A stretch of 64,000 bases of DNA from Owenweeksia sp. (GTDB lineage Bacteria > Bacteroidota > Bacteroidia > Flavobacteriales > Schleiferiaceae): the NCBI GenBank assembly GCA_028285465.1, contig JANQPD010000030.1, forward strand, positions 141,673 to 205,672, read 5' to 3'. Shown here in pieces: positions 8,443 through 19,018 of this stretch (the stretch's first letter is position 1; every line of letters begins with the position of its first letter). The position numbers and the translations under genes were made by a program. Below the pieces are notes generated by a model. That model was not told where the DNA came from. It made no database searches and saw only the letters and a list, made by a program, of their open reading frames with translations.

Positions 8443-8952
8443 CTAGAAATTACAATTCTTTTTCATAACCTCCGAACCAGTACTAATCCATTGATCTTTA
8501 TAAACGGATTCGAAACATAACTCCATTTCGAGTTTGTTTTCCATACATGCCATAAACAACAATTCACTCCATTTGGCATCCGTTGATCTAACAAGGTAAA
8601 ATGAGGAATTAGCTGGTAGTACTTTCTTTTGAAAGTCGTTTTTGTAATGCGGTATTTGTGACGTTCCAACAAGCTCAGCAATCAAAGAATCCAAGTTGGG
8701 TTGTACTTTATTGTTTAGCTTAATTCTCTTGTGGGTAATCAATGCAGGGCCTATACCCTTATTAGAAATTACTATTTTGAAACCCTCGTTTTGATTGTAT
8801 GTGTATTGCCATTCTACGTAAGGCCAAACCGATGCTTTCTGTTGTTCTTGCATTAAATCTGTCTGGTAGATGTATACAAAGACGGTTACCAGGTTGATTA
8901 AAATAGCTATTAAGCCGATGATCACTCCGTTGTTTATTGTTTTTCTTGCCAT
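8443..8952 (-). CDS. Membrane-anchored protein, unknown
   Basis: The product has 169 residues with one N-terminal transmembrane helix ('GVIIGLIAILINLVTVFVYIYQ') after a short basic cytoplasmic tail (MARKTINN). A roughly 135-residue domain, rich in beta strands by appearance, follows. The track start at 9036 is TTG and would put the attC-like repeat inside the coding region; the ATG at 8952 is better. The gene is AT-rich compared with ligA/dapA nearby. It lies just after the 59-base attC-like palindrome, as a first gene of an integron-type cassette would. I do not recognise the family. Confidence 0.65.
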   Translation of the reverse strand: MARKTINNGVIIGLIAILINLVTVFVYIYQTDLMQEQQKASVWPYVEWQYTYNQNEGFKIVISNKGIGPALITHKRIKLNNKVQPNLDSLIAELVGTSQIPHYKNDFQKKVLPANSSFYLVRSTDAKWSELLFMACMENKLEMELCFESVYKDQWISTGSEVMKKNCNF

Positions 8953-9038
8953 GTTAATCGTTTTATCAAAGAAAGTGTATCCCTTTCGAATAGCTTTCCC
9001 TTTAGATGGTTGCTTAGCTCCGTTTGCATTAAACAATC

Positions 9039-9097
9039 GCTAACGGCCGTGTATATGGCACGTGTCCCGTAGGGAATGTGCTATGCATGGTGTTAGC
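9039..9097 (-). repeat. 59-base attC-like imperfect palindrome
   Basis: Flanked by inverted GCTAAC and GTTAGC, the two arms pair imperfectly. On the minus strand 'GCTAACACCATGCATA..' faces 'TATACACGGCCGTTAGC', with a central 'TTCCC TAC GGGA' tip. Length, end sequences, mismatched arms and position just after a stop codon all fit integron attC sites (59-base elements). A simple terminator is less likely, since the stem is long, interrupted and not tied to a T-run on the gene's strand. No integrase is in the window. Confidence 0.5.
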
Positions 9098-9114
9098 AGT
9101 TTTTTATTTTTTCT

Positions 9115-9501
9115 TCATTTTAATTTCTTCTCACAAATATCGAAAGTCAATGTGTCTTCTAGATCAGGTGTAAAATGTATTATACAGGCTGAATCCTCGA
9201 TAAATAAAAGGTCATCAACTTTTTTGTTGTCTTTGTACAGATACACAGGATAATAATATGGCCCTGCAAATCCTATACATTTCTTCTCTATAATCACGTA
9301 TTCTTCAATTTCCCATATTTGGTTGTCTTCGCATTTTGCACCGAATGCTTCTGACACTATATGAAGAAATAGATACCATCCCGCAACTATTAGTACGATC
9401 AAGCTACCCACGGTCCATAGTAATGCCTTCCATCTTTTTCGTACTGCAAGCCAAATAATCAAGATCAGTATTGGTATTAGTAAAAGATAGAGTAGTGTCA
9501 T
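9115..9501 (-). CDS. Small membrane protein, unknown, cassette-like
   Basis: The product has 128 residues. Two hydrophobic helices at the N-terminus ('LYLLLIPILILIIWLAV' and 'LWTVGSLIVLIVAGWYLFL') are followed by a roughly 75-residue domain with three cysteines ('KCEDNQIWEIEEYVIIEKKC', 'ACIIHF'). The gene is AT-rich. It is bounded on both sides by attC-like ends: GTTAGC lies 16 bases before its ATG, and the 59-base palindrome follows its stop. That is the layout of a single-gene integron cassette. No family is recognised. Confidence 0.65.
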   Translation of the reverse strand: MTLLYLLLIPILILIIWLAVRKRWKALLWTVGSLIVLIVAGWYLFLHIVSEAFGAKCEDNQIWEIEEYVIIEKKCIGFAGPYYYPVYLYKDNKKVDDLLFIEDSACIIHFTPDLEDTLTFDICEKKLK

Positions 9502-9507
9502 TCTTTA

Positions 9508-9555
9508 AATTGCCGCTAACGTTAGTATAATAGCACCCTCGTTACTATAGTAAGC
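9508..9555 (-). repeat. Short attC-like element upstream of 9115-9501
   Basis: On the minus strand the sequence runs from 'GGCTTACTATAGTAAC' to 'ATTATACTAACGTTAGCGG'. The ends GCTTAC and GTTAGC are roughly inverted and the arms pair partly ('CTATAGTAAC' with 'GTTAGTATAAT'). It is shorter and more degraded than the 9039-9097 site. It may be the right-hand boundary of the same cassette. Confidence 0.3.
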
Positions 9556-9641
9556 CATTTGCCCCAGCTACACTCGTCTTTAATTACTTCATAAACAGCA
9601 TCATATGTAGGATTAAGCAACTATAAGCGTTTATTCCCGGC

Positions 9642-10522
9642 TTAGCTCAGGTCCTGCTTCCCTATTTCCTGCCGGATCTGTTCCCGTAGCGCTTCGCTTA
9701 CCTTCCACAAAGGCAGGCGCAAGCCTTCCCCGCAAATGTGCTGCGCCGCCAGAGCCACTTTTACGCCCCCGGGATTGCCTTCGGCAAAGAGCATTTTGGT
9801 TACTTCAAACAGCCGGTAGTGTGCCTTACGGGCCGTGGCAACATCTCCTGCCAGGGCACTGTTTACCATTTGTGTAAATACCCTGGGGAAAGCCTGCCCC
9901 GATACGGAGATCACCCCATCGCCCCCGCAGGCGATCATCGGCAGCGTGAGGTTGTCGTCTCCGCTGATCACCAAAAAGCCTTCGGGCCGTCGGTCGAGGA
10001 TCGTCATTACCTGTTCCAGGTCGCCACTTGCCTCTTTTATGCCGACAATGCGGTCAAAGTCGCGGGCCAGGCGCAAGGTAGTCGCTGCAGAGAGGTTGCT
10101 GGCCGTACGCCCTGGCACATTGTACAAGATAAGGGGCAAAGGACTGGCTTCCGCCAGGGCTTTATAATGCTGGTAAATGCCTTCCTGCGTAGGTTTGTTG
10201 TAATAGGGCGAAGCAGAAAGAATAGCGCTTACGCCATCCAGCTCGGTTTCGGAAAACTCCCGGATCAGGCCTGCGGTGTTGTTCCCTCCTATGCCGTAAA
10301 CGATGGGCAATTTCCCGGCATTCACTTCTTTTACATGCGCCAGCACTTTTGCTTTTTCTGCGGTAGTCAACACCGGGTTTTCGGCCGTGGTGCCCATCAC
10401 CACCAGGTAATTGATCCCTCCTTCCGTACAGTGTTTCACCAGGCGGCTCAATGCGGGGTAGTCTACTTCCCCTTTTTCTGAAAAGGGGGTTACCAGCGCT
10501 ACACCACTGCCTTTTAATTCAT

Positions 10523-10526
<4 letters not shown>
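9642..10526 (-). CDS. dapA: 4-hydroxy-tetrahydrodipicolinate synthase
   Basis: This enzyme condenses pyruvate with aspartate semialdehyde, the first dedicated step of lysine and diaminopimelate synthesis. The 294-residue product shows the family landmarks: 'GSGVALVTPFSEKGEVDY' at the start, 'VMGTTAENPVLTTAEK' (the usual GTTGES motif, here GTTAEN), 'LILYNVPGRTASNL' with the active-site Tyr, and the Schiff-base Lys in 'IVGIKEASGDLEQV'. 'FLVISGDDNLTLPMIACGGDGVISV' completes the barrel. Its ATG overlaps the DUF6913-like stop as ATGA, making it third in the ligA/DUF6913/dapA operon. The product is cytoplasmic and expected to be tetrameric. Confidence 0.95.
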
Positions 10527-13179
<2,653 letters not shown>

Positions 13180-13196
13180 CTACCAAAACACAATAC

Positions 13197-13508
13197 ATGA
13201 TCTTTATCTTTGGCTATCAACCCCTTAGCAAAAACCTGGGGCCCGTACAGGAGATCAAATGCCCGAATTGCCACCATGAAAAGCACTGGATACTCCGGTC
13301 TACGACCTATTTTGTTTCTTTCTTTTTTCTTCCTCTCCTGCCTTTAAAAAAGCGCATGGAAAAAACCTGTCCGGTCTGCGGGTTCAGCCAAACGCTGACC
13401 CGGGAGGAGTACAAAACCCACGAAAACCTCGCTAAGCTCAACAAAGAAGCGTTGCGCACCGATATGAACACAGAAGAATACGAAAAACGCCTTTCCAAAC
13501 TGACATGA
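13197..13508 (+). CDS. Zinc-ribbon protein
   Basis: A roughly 103-residue protein starts MIFIFGYQPLSKNLGPVQEIKCPNC. Two CxxC knuckles, 'CPNCHHEKHW' and 'CPVCGFSQTL', flank a hydrophobic stretch ('TTYFVSFFFLPLLPLKK') and make a small zinc-ribbon domain. The rest is a charged helix. The track start at 13113 is inside the ligA upstream region and adds an unrelated hydrophobic segment, so the ATG at 13197 is preferred. The stop overlaps the DinB-like start (ATGA, 13505-13508). A role in binding a protein or nucleic acid partner is likely but unknown. Confidence 0.75.
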   Translation: MIFIFGYQPLSKNLGPVQEIKCPNCHHEKHWILRSTTYFVSFFFLPLLPLKKRMEKTCPVCGFSQTLTREEYKTHENLAKLNKEALRTDMNTEEYEKRLSKLT

Positions 13509-14014
13509 GAAGACCCCTGGAAACGGAATACGCCTCTTCCTATGCTCCGTACATAAGGCTCACACGAGGCGCCAATTACCTTCAGTTGTTGCAAGACAGT
13601 AGCGAAGAGTTGCTCCATTTGTTTGATCAACTCACGGATGAACAAGCGAATACGGCTTATGCCGAAGGAAAGTGGACCCTAAAGGAACTGCTTCAGCACA
13701 TCATCGATTCGGATGCTGTTTTTGCCTACCGGGCCTTGTGCATGAGCAGGCAGGACCCTACGCCCCTGCCGGGTTTTGAGCAGGACGACTACGTAGCCCA
13801 AAGCCGGGCCAATACCCGCACTTTGGAAAGCCTAAAAGAGGATTTCCGGCATTTACGTGCCTACCTGATCGGTATGTACAGCAGTTTCGATGCCCGGCAA
13901 CTGGATTTCATAGGCAGCATGAACGGACACCCCGTTTCCGCACTGGCCCTGGCTTACATTATAGCGGGGCATACCTTCCACCACCTGGAAGTGATCAAAA
14001 ACCGCTACTTGTGA
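13505..14014 (+). CDS. DinB-family putative metal-dependent hydrolase
   Basis: The product is a 169-residue four-helix-bundle protein of the DinB/YfiT type. The family's three metal-ligand histidines are visible: one in 'LKELLQHIIDSDAVFAYRA' and two near the end in 'IIAGHTFHHLEVI'. Bacterial members often act as thiol S-transferases or hydrolases (for example with bacillithiol), but the reaction here cannot be told. The gene is coupled to the zinc-ribbon gene (ATGA) and to the lipoprotein gene downstream (GTGA). Confidence 0.85.
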   Translation: MRRPLETEYASSYAPYIRLTRGANYLQLLQDSSEELLHLFDQLTDEQANTAYAEGKWTLKELLQHIIDSDAVFAYRALCMSRQDPTPLPGFEQDDYVAQSRANTRTLESLKEDFRHLRAYLIGMYSSFDARQLDFIGSMNGHPVSALALAYIIAGHTFHHLEVIKNRYL

Positions 14015-14466
14015 AAACGAGACTTTTTTTCTGCCTGATCCTGGCAGCGGGTCTGTTCTTTCCTTCCTGTACTACGGATGTACCGCAAAACGAAACGGAT
14101 GCAACAGAGGCCATAAAAAGCATCATGCAACAGCAGGAAAAAGATTGGAACGAGGGAAGCCTGGAGGGCTTTATGTCAGCTTACTGGAAGAGCGACAGCC
14201 TGCTTTTTATAGGCAGCAGGGGCTTAACCTATGGATGGAGCACTACTTTAGATAATTACCGTAAGTCGTACAAAAACAAAGCTTTGATGGGGTACCTGGT
14301 TTTTGAAAACAAGGAAATTGAAACGCTGGGTAACGCGCATGCCTGGGCAGCAGGCCGCTGGCATCTTTTCCGCGAAAGCGACACCTTACAGGGCAGCTAT
14401 ATGTTGGTTTGGGAGAAAATAGAAGGGCAATGGAAAATTGTAGCAGACCACAGCAGTTCTATGTAA
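14011..14466 (+). CDS. NTF2-like (SnoaL/DUF4440-type) lipoprotein
   Basis: The product has 151 residues with a lipoprotein signal ('RLFFCLILAAGLFFPSCTTD'). The mature domain has the NTF2-like cone-fold pattern: 'ESIMQQQEKDWNEG'-type first helix ('KSIMQQQEKDWNEGSLEGFM'), 'YWKSDSLLFIG', 'AHAWAAGRWHLF' and the closing 'YMLVWEKIEGQWKIVADHSSS'. Such proteins bind small ligands or act as simple enzymes; the substrate is unknown. The start codon is GTG at 14011, overlapping the DinB-like stop as GTGA, so this is third in a tight three-gene operon. Confidence 0.8.
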   Translation: MKTRLFFCLILAAGLFFPSCTTDVPQNETDATEAIKSIMQQQEKDWNEGSLEGFMSAYWKSDSLLFIGSRGLTYGWSTTLDNYRKSYKNKALMGYLVFENKEIETLGNAHAWAAGRWHLFRESDTLQGSYMLVWEKIEGQWKIVADHSSSM

Positions 14467-14527
14467 ATACACCTGTATTTGCAAACTTCTGGCCTGTCCC
14501 GGGGTTAGCACCTTATAATCTGAGCAT

Positions 14528-15868
14528 ATGAACAGTTTAAACGTACCCGAAACCAATATACCCCGTTTGGTGGTGGTAGGCGGGGGCTTTGCAGGCATCA
14601 ACCTGGTAAAGAAGTTGAAAAACAAGCCTTTCCAGGTGGTGATGCTGGACAAGCACAACTACCATACCTTCCAACCTCTGCTGTACCAGGTAGCCACGGC
14701 CGGGTTGGAGCCCGACTCTATTGCGCACCCGATACGCCATATATTCCGCAAGTACAAAAACTTTTACTTCCGGATGGCCCTGGCGGAACGTATTGACGCA
14801 GAAAACAATACACTACATACCAACATAGGCCCCATTGAGTACGACCACCTGATAATCGCTACCGGGAGCAGCACCAATTACTTTGGCAATAGCGATATTG
14901 AAGCCCAAAGCGTTCCCATGAAAAGCGTGCCCGAAGCGCTTAACCTGCGCAGCCTTATGCTGCAAAGTTTCGAATCGGCCAGCCTTACCGATGACCTGAG
15001 GGAGCGGGAGCGCCTCATGACCTTTGTTATTGTAGGAGCCGGCCCTACAGGTGTTGAACTGGCGGGTTCCCTGGCAGAGCTAAAAACACACGTATTGCCC
15101 AACGACTACCCCGACCTGGATTTCAGGCGCATGAGCATACACCTGGTAGAAGCTGCACCCAAAGTGCTCCCTCCGATGAGTGAGGAAGCCTCGGAAAACG
15201 CAGCCAAATACCTGGATAAGCTGGGCGTACACCTTTGGCTGGACACCATGGTGGAAGACTATGACGGAGAAACTGTAAAAACCAATAAGAAAAACCTGGG
15301 TGCCAGTACGCTGATATGGGCGGCCGGGGTAAAAGGGACCATCGTTGAAGGAACAAATAAGGAAGGAGCGGTAGACAAGAGCCGGTACGTAGTGAATACA
15401 TTTAACCAGGTAAAGGGGTATGAGAACATTTACGCCCTGGGCGATGTAGCCGCCATGATCAGCGAGGAAAACCCTAAAGGACACCCCATGCTGGCACAGG
15501 TAGCGATACAGCAGGGTGAAAACCTGGCGCGGAACCTGGAAAACTGGCGCAGGAAAAAAGAAGCCGTCCCTTTTTCGTACAAAGACCTCGGCACCATGGC
15601 CACCATTGGCCGCAACAAAGCCGTAGCCGACCTGGGGAAAGTGAAGTTCGGAGGTTTTATCGGCTGGTTGCTGTGGATGGGGGTTCACCTGATCAGCCTG
15701 GTAGGTTTCCGGAACCGCCTGGTGGTGCTGCTCAACTGGGTGATCAATTACTTTAGCTACGACAAAAAGATACGCCTGATCATACGCCCCGTGCAACGGA
15801 AAAACTTCAGGCAAAGCAAAGCCCTGGAGCTGGAAAAAGGAGAGGAAGCGGTAAAGCCTGCCCCCTGA
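14528..15868 (+). CDS. ndh: Type II NADH dehydrogenase (NDH-2)
   Basis: The product is a 446-residue flavoprotein that passes electrons from NADH to quinone without pumping protons. Two nucleotide-binding motifs are present: FAD at 'LVVVGGGFAGINLVKKL' and NADH at 'FVIVGAGPTGVELAGSLAEL'. The quinone-site region 'KHNYHTFQPLLYQVATAGL' and the FAD block 'IYALGDVAAM' are typical of NDH-2. The C-terminus has an amphipathic/membrane segment ('FGGFIGWLLWMGVHLISLVGF'), fitting attachment to the inner face of the inner membrane. It lies 61 bases after the NTF2-like gene and may have its own promoter. Confidence 0.92.
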   Translation: MNSLNVPETNIPRLVVVGGGFAGINLVKKLKNKPFQVVMLDKHNYHTFQPLLYQVATAGLEPDSIAHPIRHIFRKYKNFYFRMALAERIDAENNTLHTNIGPIEYDHLIIATGSSTNYFGNSDIEAQSVPMKSVPEALNLRSLMLQSFESASLTDDLRERERLMTFVIVGAGPTGVELAGSLAELKTHVLPNDYPDLDFRRMSIHLVEAAPKVLPPMSEEASENAAKYLDKLGVHLWLDTMVEDYDGETVKTNKKNLGASTLIWAAGVKGTIVEGTNKEGAVDKSRYVVNTFNQVKGYENIYALGDVAAMISEENPKGHPMLAQVAIQQGENLARNLENWRRKKEAVPFSYKDLGTMATIGRNKAVADLGKVKFGGFIGWLLWMGVHLISLVGFRNRLVVLLNWVINYFSYDKKIRLIIRPVQRKNFRQSKALELEKGEEAVKPAP

Positions 15869-16254
15869 TCTATATCCCTTCAGCTTATTTAGTGCTCATC
15901 CCTAAGCGAGGTGCGCCAGGCTTCCATGCCGGTTATTTCAAATCAGGCAAACCTTGTTCGCTTTGAATCATAAGGTATGGTCAAGAAAACCCCGTGGTTT
16001 GTAAAAGCATAGCGCTTATGTCCAATTTTAGGCTGTTCGTAAATTCTGGCTTCGCCAACCATAGTGTAAAGGCTAGCTTTAGGGGTAGTTATCGTGAGCT
16101 CGAGCAAAAGGTCTTGGTAATACAGCAGGTGAAAAGAAGTGACTTGTTACATTAAGAAGTTAAGTTGAATTTCTTTACACGCTAGAGGCTGCTTTTCGCA
16201 ACGTATGTCCTTTTTTGTCGTGCTCACATTTTATTAATTTAATCATGAAATAAA
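15869..16254. other. Gene-poor gap with a coding remnant
   Basis: 386 bases separate ndh from the small secreted gene. Apart from the minus-strand open remnant listed at 15943-16146 I see no gene. The last 50 bases are AT-rich and probably hold the promoter of the 16255 gene. Confidence 0.5.
15943..16146 (-). pseudogene. Unidentified coding remnant, 3' end of a lost gene
   Basis: The minus strand is open for 67 codons from just after a TAA (16147-16149) to a TGA (15943-15945). The translation reads like protein: 'LLLELTITTPKASLYTMVGE', 'ARIYEQPKIGHKRYAFTNHG', 'VFLTIPYDSKRTRFA'. There is no start codon except an internal ATG 37 codons from the end. The composition (balanced charges, aromatic spacing) is unlike the random frames around it. 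I read it as the C-terminal remnant of a decayed gene. I cannot name the family. Confidence 0.35.
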
Positions 16255-16506
16255 ATGAAAAACTCCGTTTTTAAGGTACTGGGTTTAGGCATCTTCTTAG
16301 GTGGGGTGCTCTGCAGTGCCATGTTAACTACTTCTGAGCCGGAAACCAGTGTGCATTACAATCCGGACGATTGCCGTTGCTATCATGACCCTGGCTCTTG
16401 GCAGTTCGAACGAAATGCCGAAAATGTATGGGATAAAGATGGGCAGATCATCTGGGGCATGTGCGAGTTGTGCGATGGCCCCATCGGTCCGGACCCCACT
16501 CCCTGA
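16255..16506 (+). CDS. Small secreted Cys-containing peptide, unknown
   Basis: The product has 83 residues. A signal peptide ('MKNSVFKVLGLGIFLGGVLCSA') is followed by a short mature part with four cysteines ('DDCRCYHDP', 'MCELCDG'), arranged as two close pairs that could bind metal or form disulfides, and a Pro-rich end 'GPIGPDPTP'. A strong terminator follows 28 bases after the stop, so it is a single-gene unit. The family is not recognised. The two-pair Cys layout and size resemble small secreted peptides seen in Bacteroidota, but no function is inferred. Confidence 0.7.
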   Translation: MKNSVFKVLGLGIFLGGVLCSAMLTTSEPETSVHYNPDDCRCYHDPGSWQFERNAENVWDKDGQIIWGMCELCDGPIGPDPTP

Positions 16507-16534
16507 TTGCTATAAGAGAAATATCAGCCTCTAT

Positions 16535-16562
16535 AAATCCCGCTGTTTGGCGGGATTTTTTT
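16535..16562 (+). terminator. Rho-independent terminator
   Basis: The stem AAATCCCGC/GCGGGATTT (9 pairs, loop TGTTTG) runs straight into a T-run. It lies 28 bases after the stop of the small secreted peptide gene. Confidence 0.9.
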
Positions 16563-16712
16563 ATGCCCCCTTTTACGAGCCTGCTGGCTTCCCCTTATCA
16601 AACCATCTATTGTCTTACCTTTAACTTTGTGTATAAAAGAACTTATGAGGATTCACGCGTGTAATATCCGGCACGCCCCTACTGAAACACGAGTTCGCAA
16701 AACAGCATCCTG

Positions 16713-17417
16713 ATGTGTACCCTCACCTACCTCCCGCTTTCAACGGGTTTTGTGCTTACCCACAACCGGGACGAGCGCATGAACCGCCCCGCCACGCCCC
16801 ATTTTGTGGAGCAACAGAATGTGCAGGGCGAAACCCTGTATTTTCCGCAGGACCTGGAAGCGCAAGGCAGTTGGTTTGTACATCAAGAGCGCGCCAGCTT
16901 ATGCGTACTCAACGGGGGTACAGGCTATTATACTCCAAACCCACCTTACCGCCACAGCCGCGGCCTGGTGCCTTTGCATTTCTTCTCCTTTGCTTCTGCG
17001 GAAGCCTTTGCCGCGCAGTATAATTTTACCCAATTGGAGCCTTTTACGTTGATCATCGCAGAAAAGAAAAAGCTTTGGAAGCTCATACACGATGAGGCCC
17101 ATACAGGAATGCACCCACTCGATCCAAAGCAAGCGCACATCTGGTCCTCTACCCGCCTCTATAGCCCGGAAGTACGCGCAAAAAGGGAACATTGGTTTGC
17201 AGATTGGTTAGCCACAAAGCCCTCTTTTGAGCCGGAAAACGTCCGGTATTTCCAGCTCAATGCCGGGGAAGGAGACCAGGAGAATGATTTTCGCATGAGC
17301 CGCGGAGGCCTTTTAAAGACCGTAAGCATTACCCAGGTCGCGAAAAACAGAAACTCCAGGCAGCTTTTCTACCACAATTTTGACGCTTCTGCTCCTGATA
17401 AGAGGATTTTGACCTAG
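16713..17417 (+). CDS. NRDE/TANGO2-family protein
   Basis: The product has 234 residues with the NRDE signature directly after the start: 'MCTLTYLPLSTGFVLTHNRDERMNRP'. The family includes TANGO2 and the T10-like proteins. The Cys at position 2 could become the N-terminal nucleophile after Met removal, as in Ntn hydrolases, but this is inference. Later 'ASLCVLNGGTGYYTPNPPYRHSRG', 'FTLIIAEKKKLWKLIHDE' and 'HIWSSTRLYSPEVRAKREHW' fit the family. It is cytoplasmic. It converges with the DUF4442 gene, whose stop is 9 bases downstream. Confidence 0.85.
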   Translation: MCTLTYLPLSTGFVLTHNRDERMNRPATPHFVEQQNVQGETLYFPQDLEAQGSWFVHQERASLCVLNGGTGYYTPNPPYRHSRGLVPLHFFSFASAEAFAAQYNFTQLEPFTLIIAEKKKLWKLIHDEAHTGMHPLDPKQAHIWSSTRLYSPEVRAKREHWFADWLATKPSFEPENVRYFQLNAGEGDQENDFRMSRGGLLKTVSITQVAKNRNSRQLFYHNFDASAPDKRILT

Positions 17418-17425
17418 TTTCTCGC

Positions 17426-17932
17426 TTACACCTTCAGCTTTACCGCGCTCCATTTCTTTATTTGCCAGTACGCCATCCCGGTAGCCAGGTGATTGCCTTC
17501 CGTATCCATGATCTTCACGGTACAGGGTAAAGTGATCTTTTCACCTTGCGTGAGCGGTTGCCGTACTTCCTGCTCCAGGAAGTCTTCCGTAAAGGAAAAG
17601 GTAGCCGTAGCGGCTGTTTTTCCCTGGTAGTGGTAATCCATCTCCAAACGTTGCAGAATAAGGCGGTACTTGCGGGCCTCCAGGCGGCTTATCAGCAAAA
17701 AGCCACTGCTTACTTCGGCCAGCGTAGCCAGGGCACAGGCATGCAGCCCCTTTACGTGGTTCAGGTTGCGCTTTTTATAGGGCAGCTTCACCTGCAAGCG
17801 GTTTGCCGAAATATGTTCCACAACAAAACCGTGCGGTTTGTTGAACGGCACCATACGGTTTAGCGCAAAGCTCAACAGCCTGCGGTAAAAACTGCTCTTT
17901 TCGGCTTTTGCCACCCATTTTGTAATGTTCAT
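17426..17932 (-). CDS. DUF4442 hotdog-fold protein (thioesterase-like)
   Basis: The product has 168 residues. The hotdog-like core reads 'RLQVKLPYKKRNLNHVKGLHACALATLAEVSSGFLLISRL', where 'NHVKGLHACALATLAE' corresponds to the conserved N-x-x-G-x-x-H/A-G-A-x-x-x-L-A-E turn and central helix of acyl-CoA thioesterase relatives. The second half has the beta strands 'LILQRLEMDYHYQGKTAATATF' and 'ITLPCTVKIMDTEGNHLATGMAYW'. A thioesterase activity is plausible; no catalytic Asp or Glu is certain. It is transcribed convergently with the NRDE gene. Confidence 0.8.
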   Translation of the reverse strand: MNITKWVAKAEKSSFYRRLLSFALNRMVPFNKPHGFVVEHISANRLQVKLPYKKRNLNHVKGLHACALATLAEVSSGFLLISRLEARKYRLILQRLEMDYHYQGKTAATATFSFTEDFLEQEVRQPLTQGEKITLPCTVKIMDTEGNHLATGMAYWQIKKWSAVKLKV

Positions 17933-18086
17933 ATATCATGCTTTTGGCCTAAGGTAAAGGAGAATTCTTTATAGCAAACAAACACTACTTTTGAATGGAG
18001 TACCACTTGTTTCAGTTTGGATTTACTAGAAAATATATAGATATAAAATCGACACCTATAAGCTTAAATAAGTTTCAATGTAAGTA

Positions 18087-18905
18087 TTATTCACAGTGGT
18101 TTTTGAAAAACTCTTTTGCTTCTGTATTACCTAAACTTCCTGCCTTAGCCCATTCTGCACAAGCTCCTTTTAGGTCATTCATATAGGTATATATGCTTGC
18201 TCGCATGTAAAAAATACCTGCATGATTTTCTTTTATGGCAATTGCCTTATCGAGTTCTTTCAAAGCATCCCTATATCTTTTTAATTTAATAAGATAATTG
18301 GCTTTAAGGACATAGAAGCTCGCACTACCTGAACGTTTTTTTTCTAAAAAGTCTAAGACTTGCTTAATACCTACCGAGTCACCTATAAGCAGTTTAGCGC
18401 CAACTAATATTTCTATGGCCTCAATGTTCGAGGAATCAGGGTCAAGTTCTAAAGCATTCTCCACATTTACGACCGTGGAGTTAAATTCATCTATCATATA
18501 GTATGAAAGGCCAGAATAGTAGTAGTATTCAGGATTTTTGTCTTCAATTAGTATTGCTTTCTTAAGGTGCTTAACAGATTCTTCATACTCTCCAGTGTTG
18601 TAATTAATCAATCCCATCAAACCCCACATATCACTCTGTAGAGAATCTCTTTTGAGGCTTTTCAAGCAATCAGAGAATGAGGCTTCCCACTTCTCTAACT
18701 CATAATAAAAGTACGCCCTGTTGCTATACAGCAGTTTATTATTTGGGTCAAGAGAAATAGCAGAATCCAGAAGTTCTATAGAGTTTTCAGGATTATTAGC
18801 ATTAAGAGCAAGCTCGTTTAAATGCATCGATAAATGCCTATCATCCATAGTACACGAAGAAATTGTAAGTGATGCATACAAGAGCAAGCCTTTAACTATT
18901 CTCAT
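18087..18905 (-). CDS. TPR-repeat lipoprotein
   Basis: The product has 272 residues and starts 'MRIVKGLLLYASLTISSCTMDD', a lipoprotein signal with Cys in the lipobox. The rest is a string of TPR units: 'NPENSIELLDSAISLDPNN', 'YFYYELEKWEASFSDCLKSL', 'INYNTGEYEESVKHLKKAI', 'GLSYYMIDEFNSTVVNVENAL' and 'NYLIKLKRYRDALKELDKAI', with a shorter SEL1-like end 'ACAEWAKAGSLGNTEAKEF'. Likely a periplasmic scaffold anchored to a membrane. The gene is clearly AT-richer than the neighbouring DUF4442 and NRDE genes, so it may be a late arrival. Confidence 0.8.
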   Translation of the reverse strand: MRIVKGLLLYASLTISSCTMDDRHLSMHLNELALNANNPENSIELLDSAISLDPNNKLLYSNRAYFYYELEKWEASFSDCLKSLKRDSLQSDMWGLMGLINYNTGEYEESVKHLKKAILIEDKNPEYYYYSGLSYYMIDEFNSTVVNVENALELDPDSSNIEAIEILVGAKLLIGDSVGIKQVLDFLEKKRSGSASFYVLKANYLIKLKRYRDALKELDKAIAIKENHAGIFYMRASIYTYMNDLKGACAEWAKAGSLGNTEAKEFFKNHCE

Positions 18906-19018
18906 ATTCCGAGTAATCCTATAAAAGATGAAGTATTGGGTATTTAAAGCAGCGAACTTGTTTGCCTCAAATATAGTTGATGCTTTTCTGAAATGCCTTA
19001 TTTTAGCCTAATGTAGCT

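Noticed and set aside
8443-9036. ORF-track start of the 197-residue minus-strand ORF at 9036
   Set aside because: The start is TTG and the extra 28 residues have no transmembrane or domain logic; the ATG at 8952 directly precedes the anchor helix.
9738-10481. 247-residue plus-strand ORF
   Set aside because: Lies entirely opposite dapA, which has full family motifs; His/Arg/Gly-rich shadow translation.
15080-15814. 244-residue minus-strand ORF opposite ndh
   Set aside because: Shadow frame of the NDH-2 gene.
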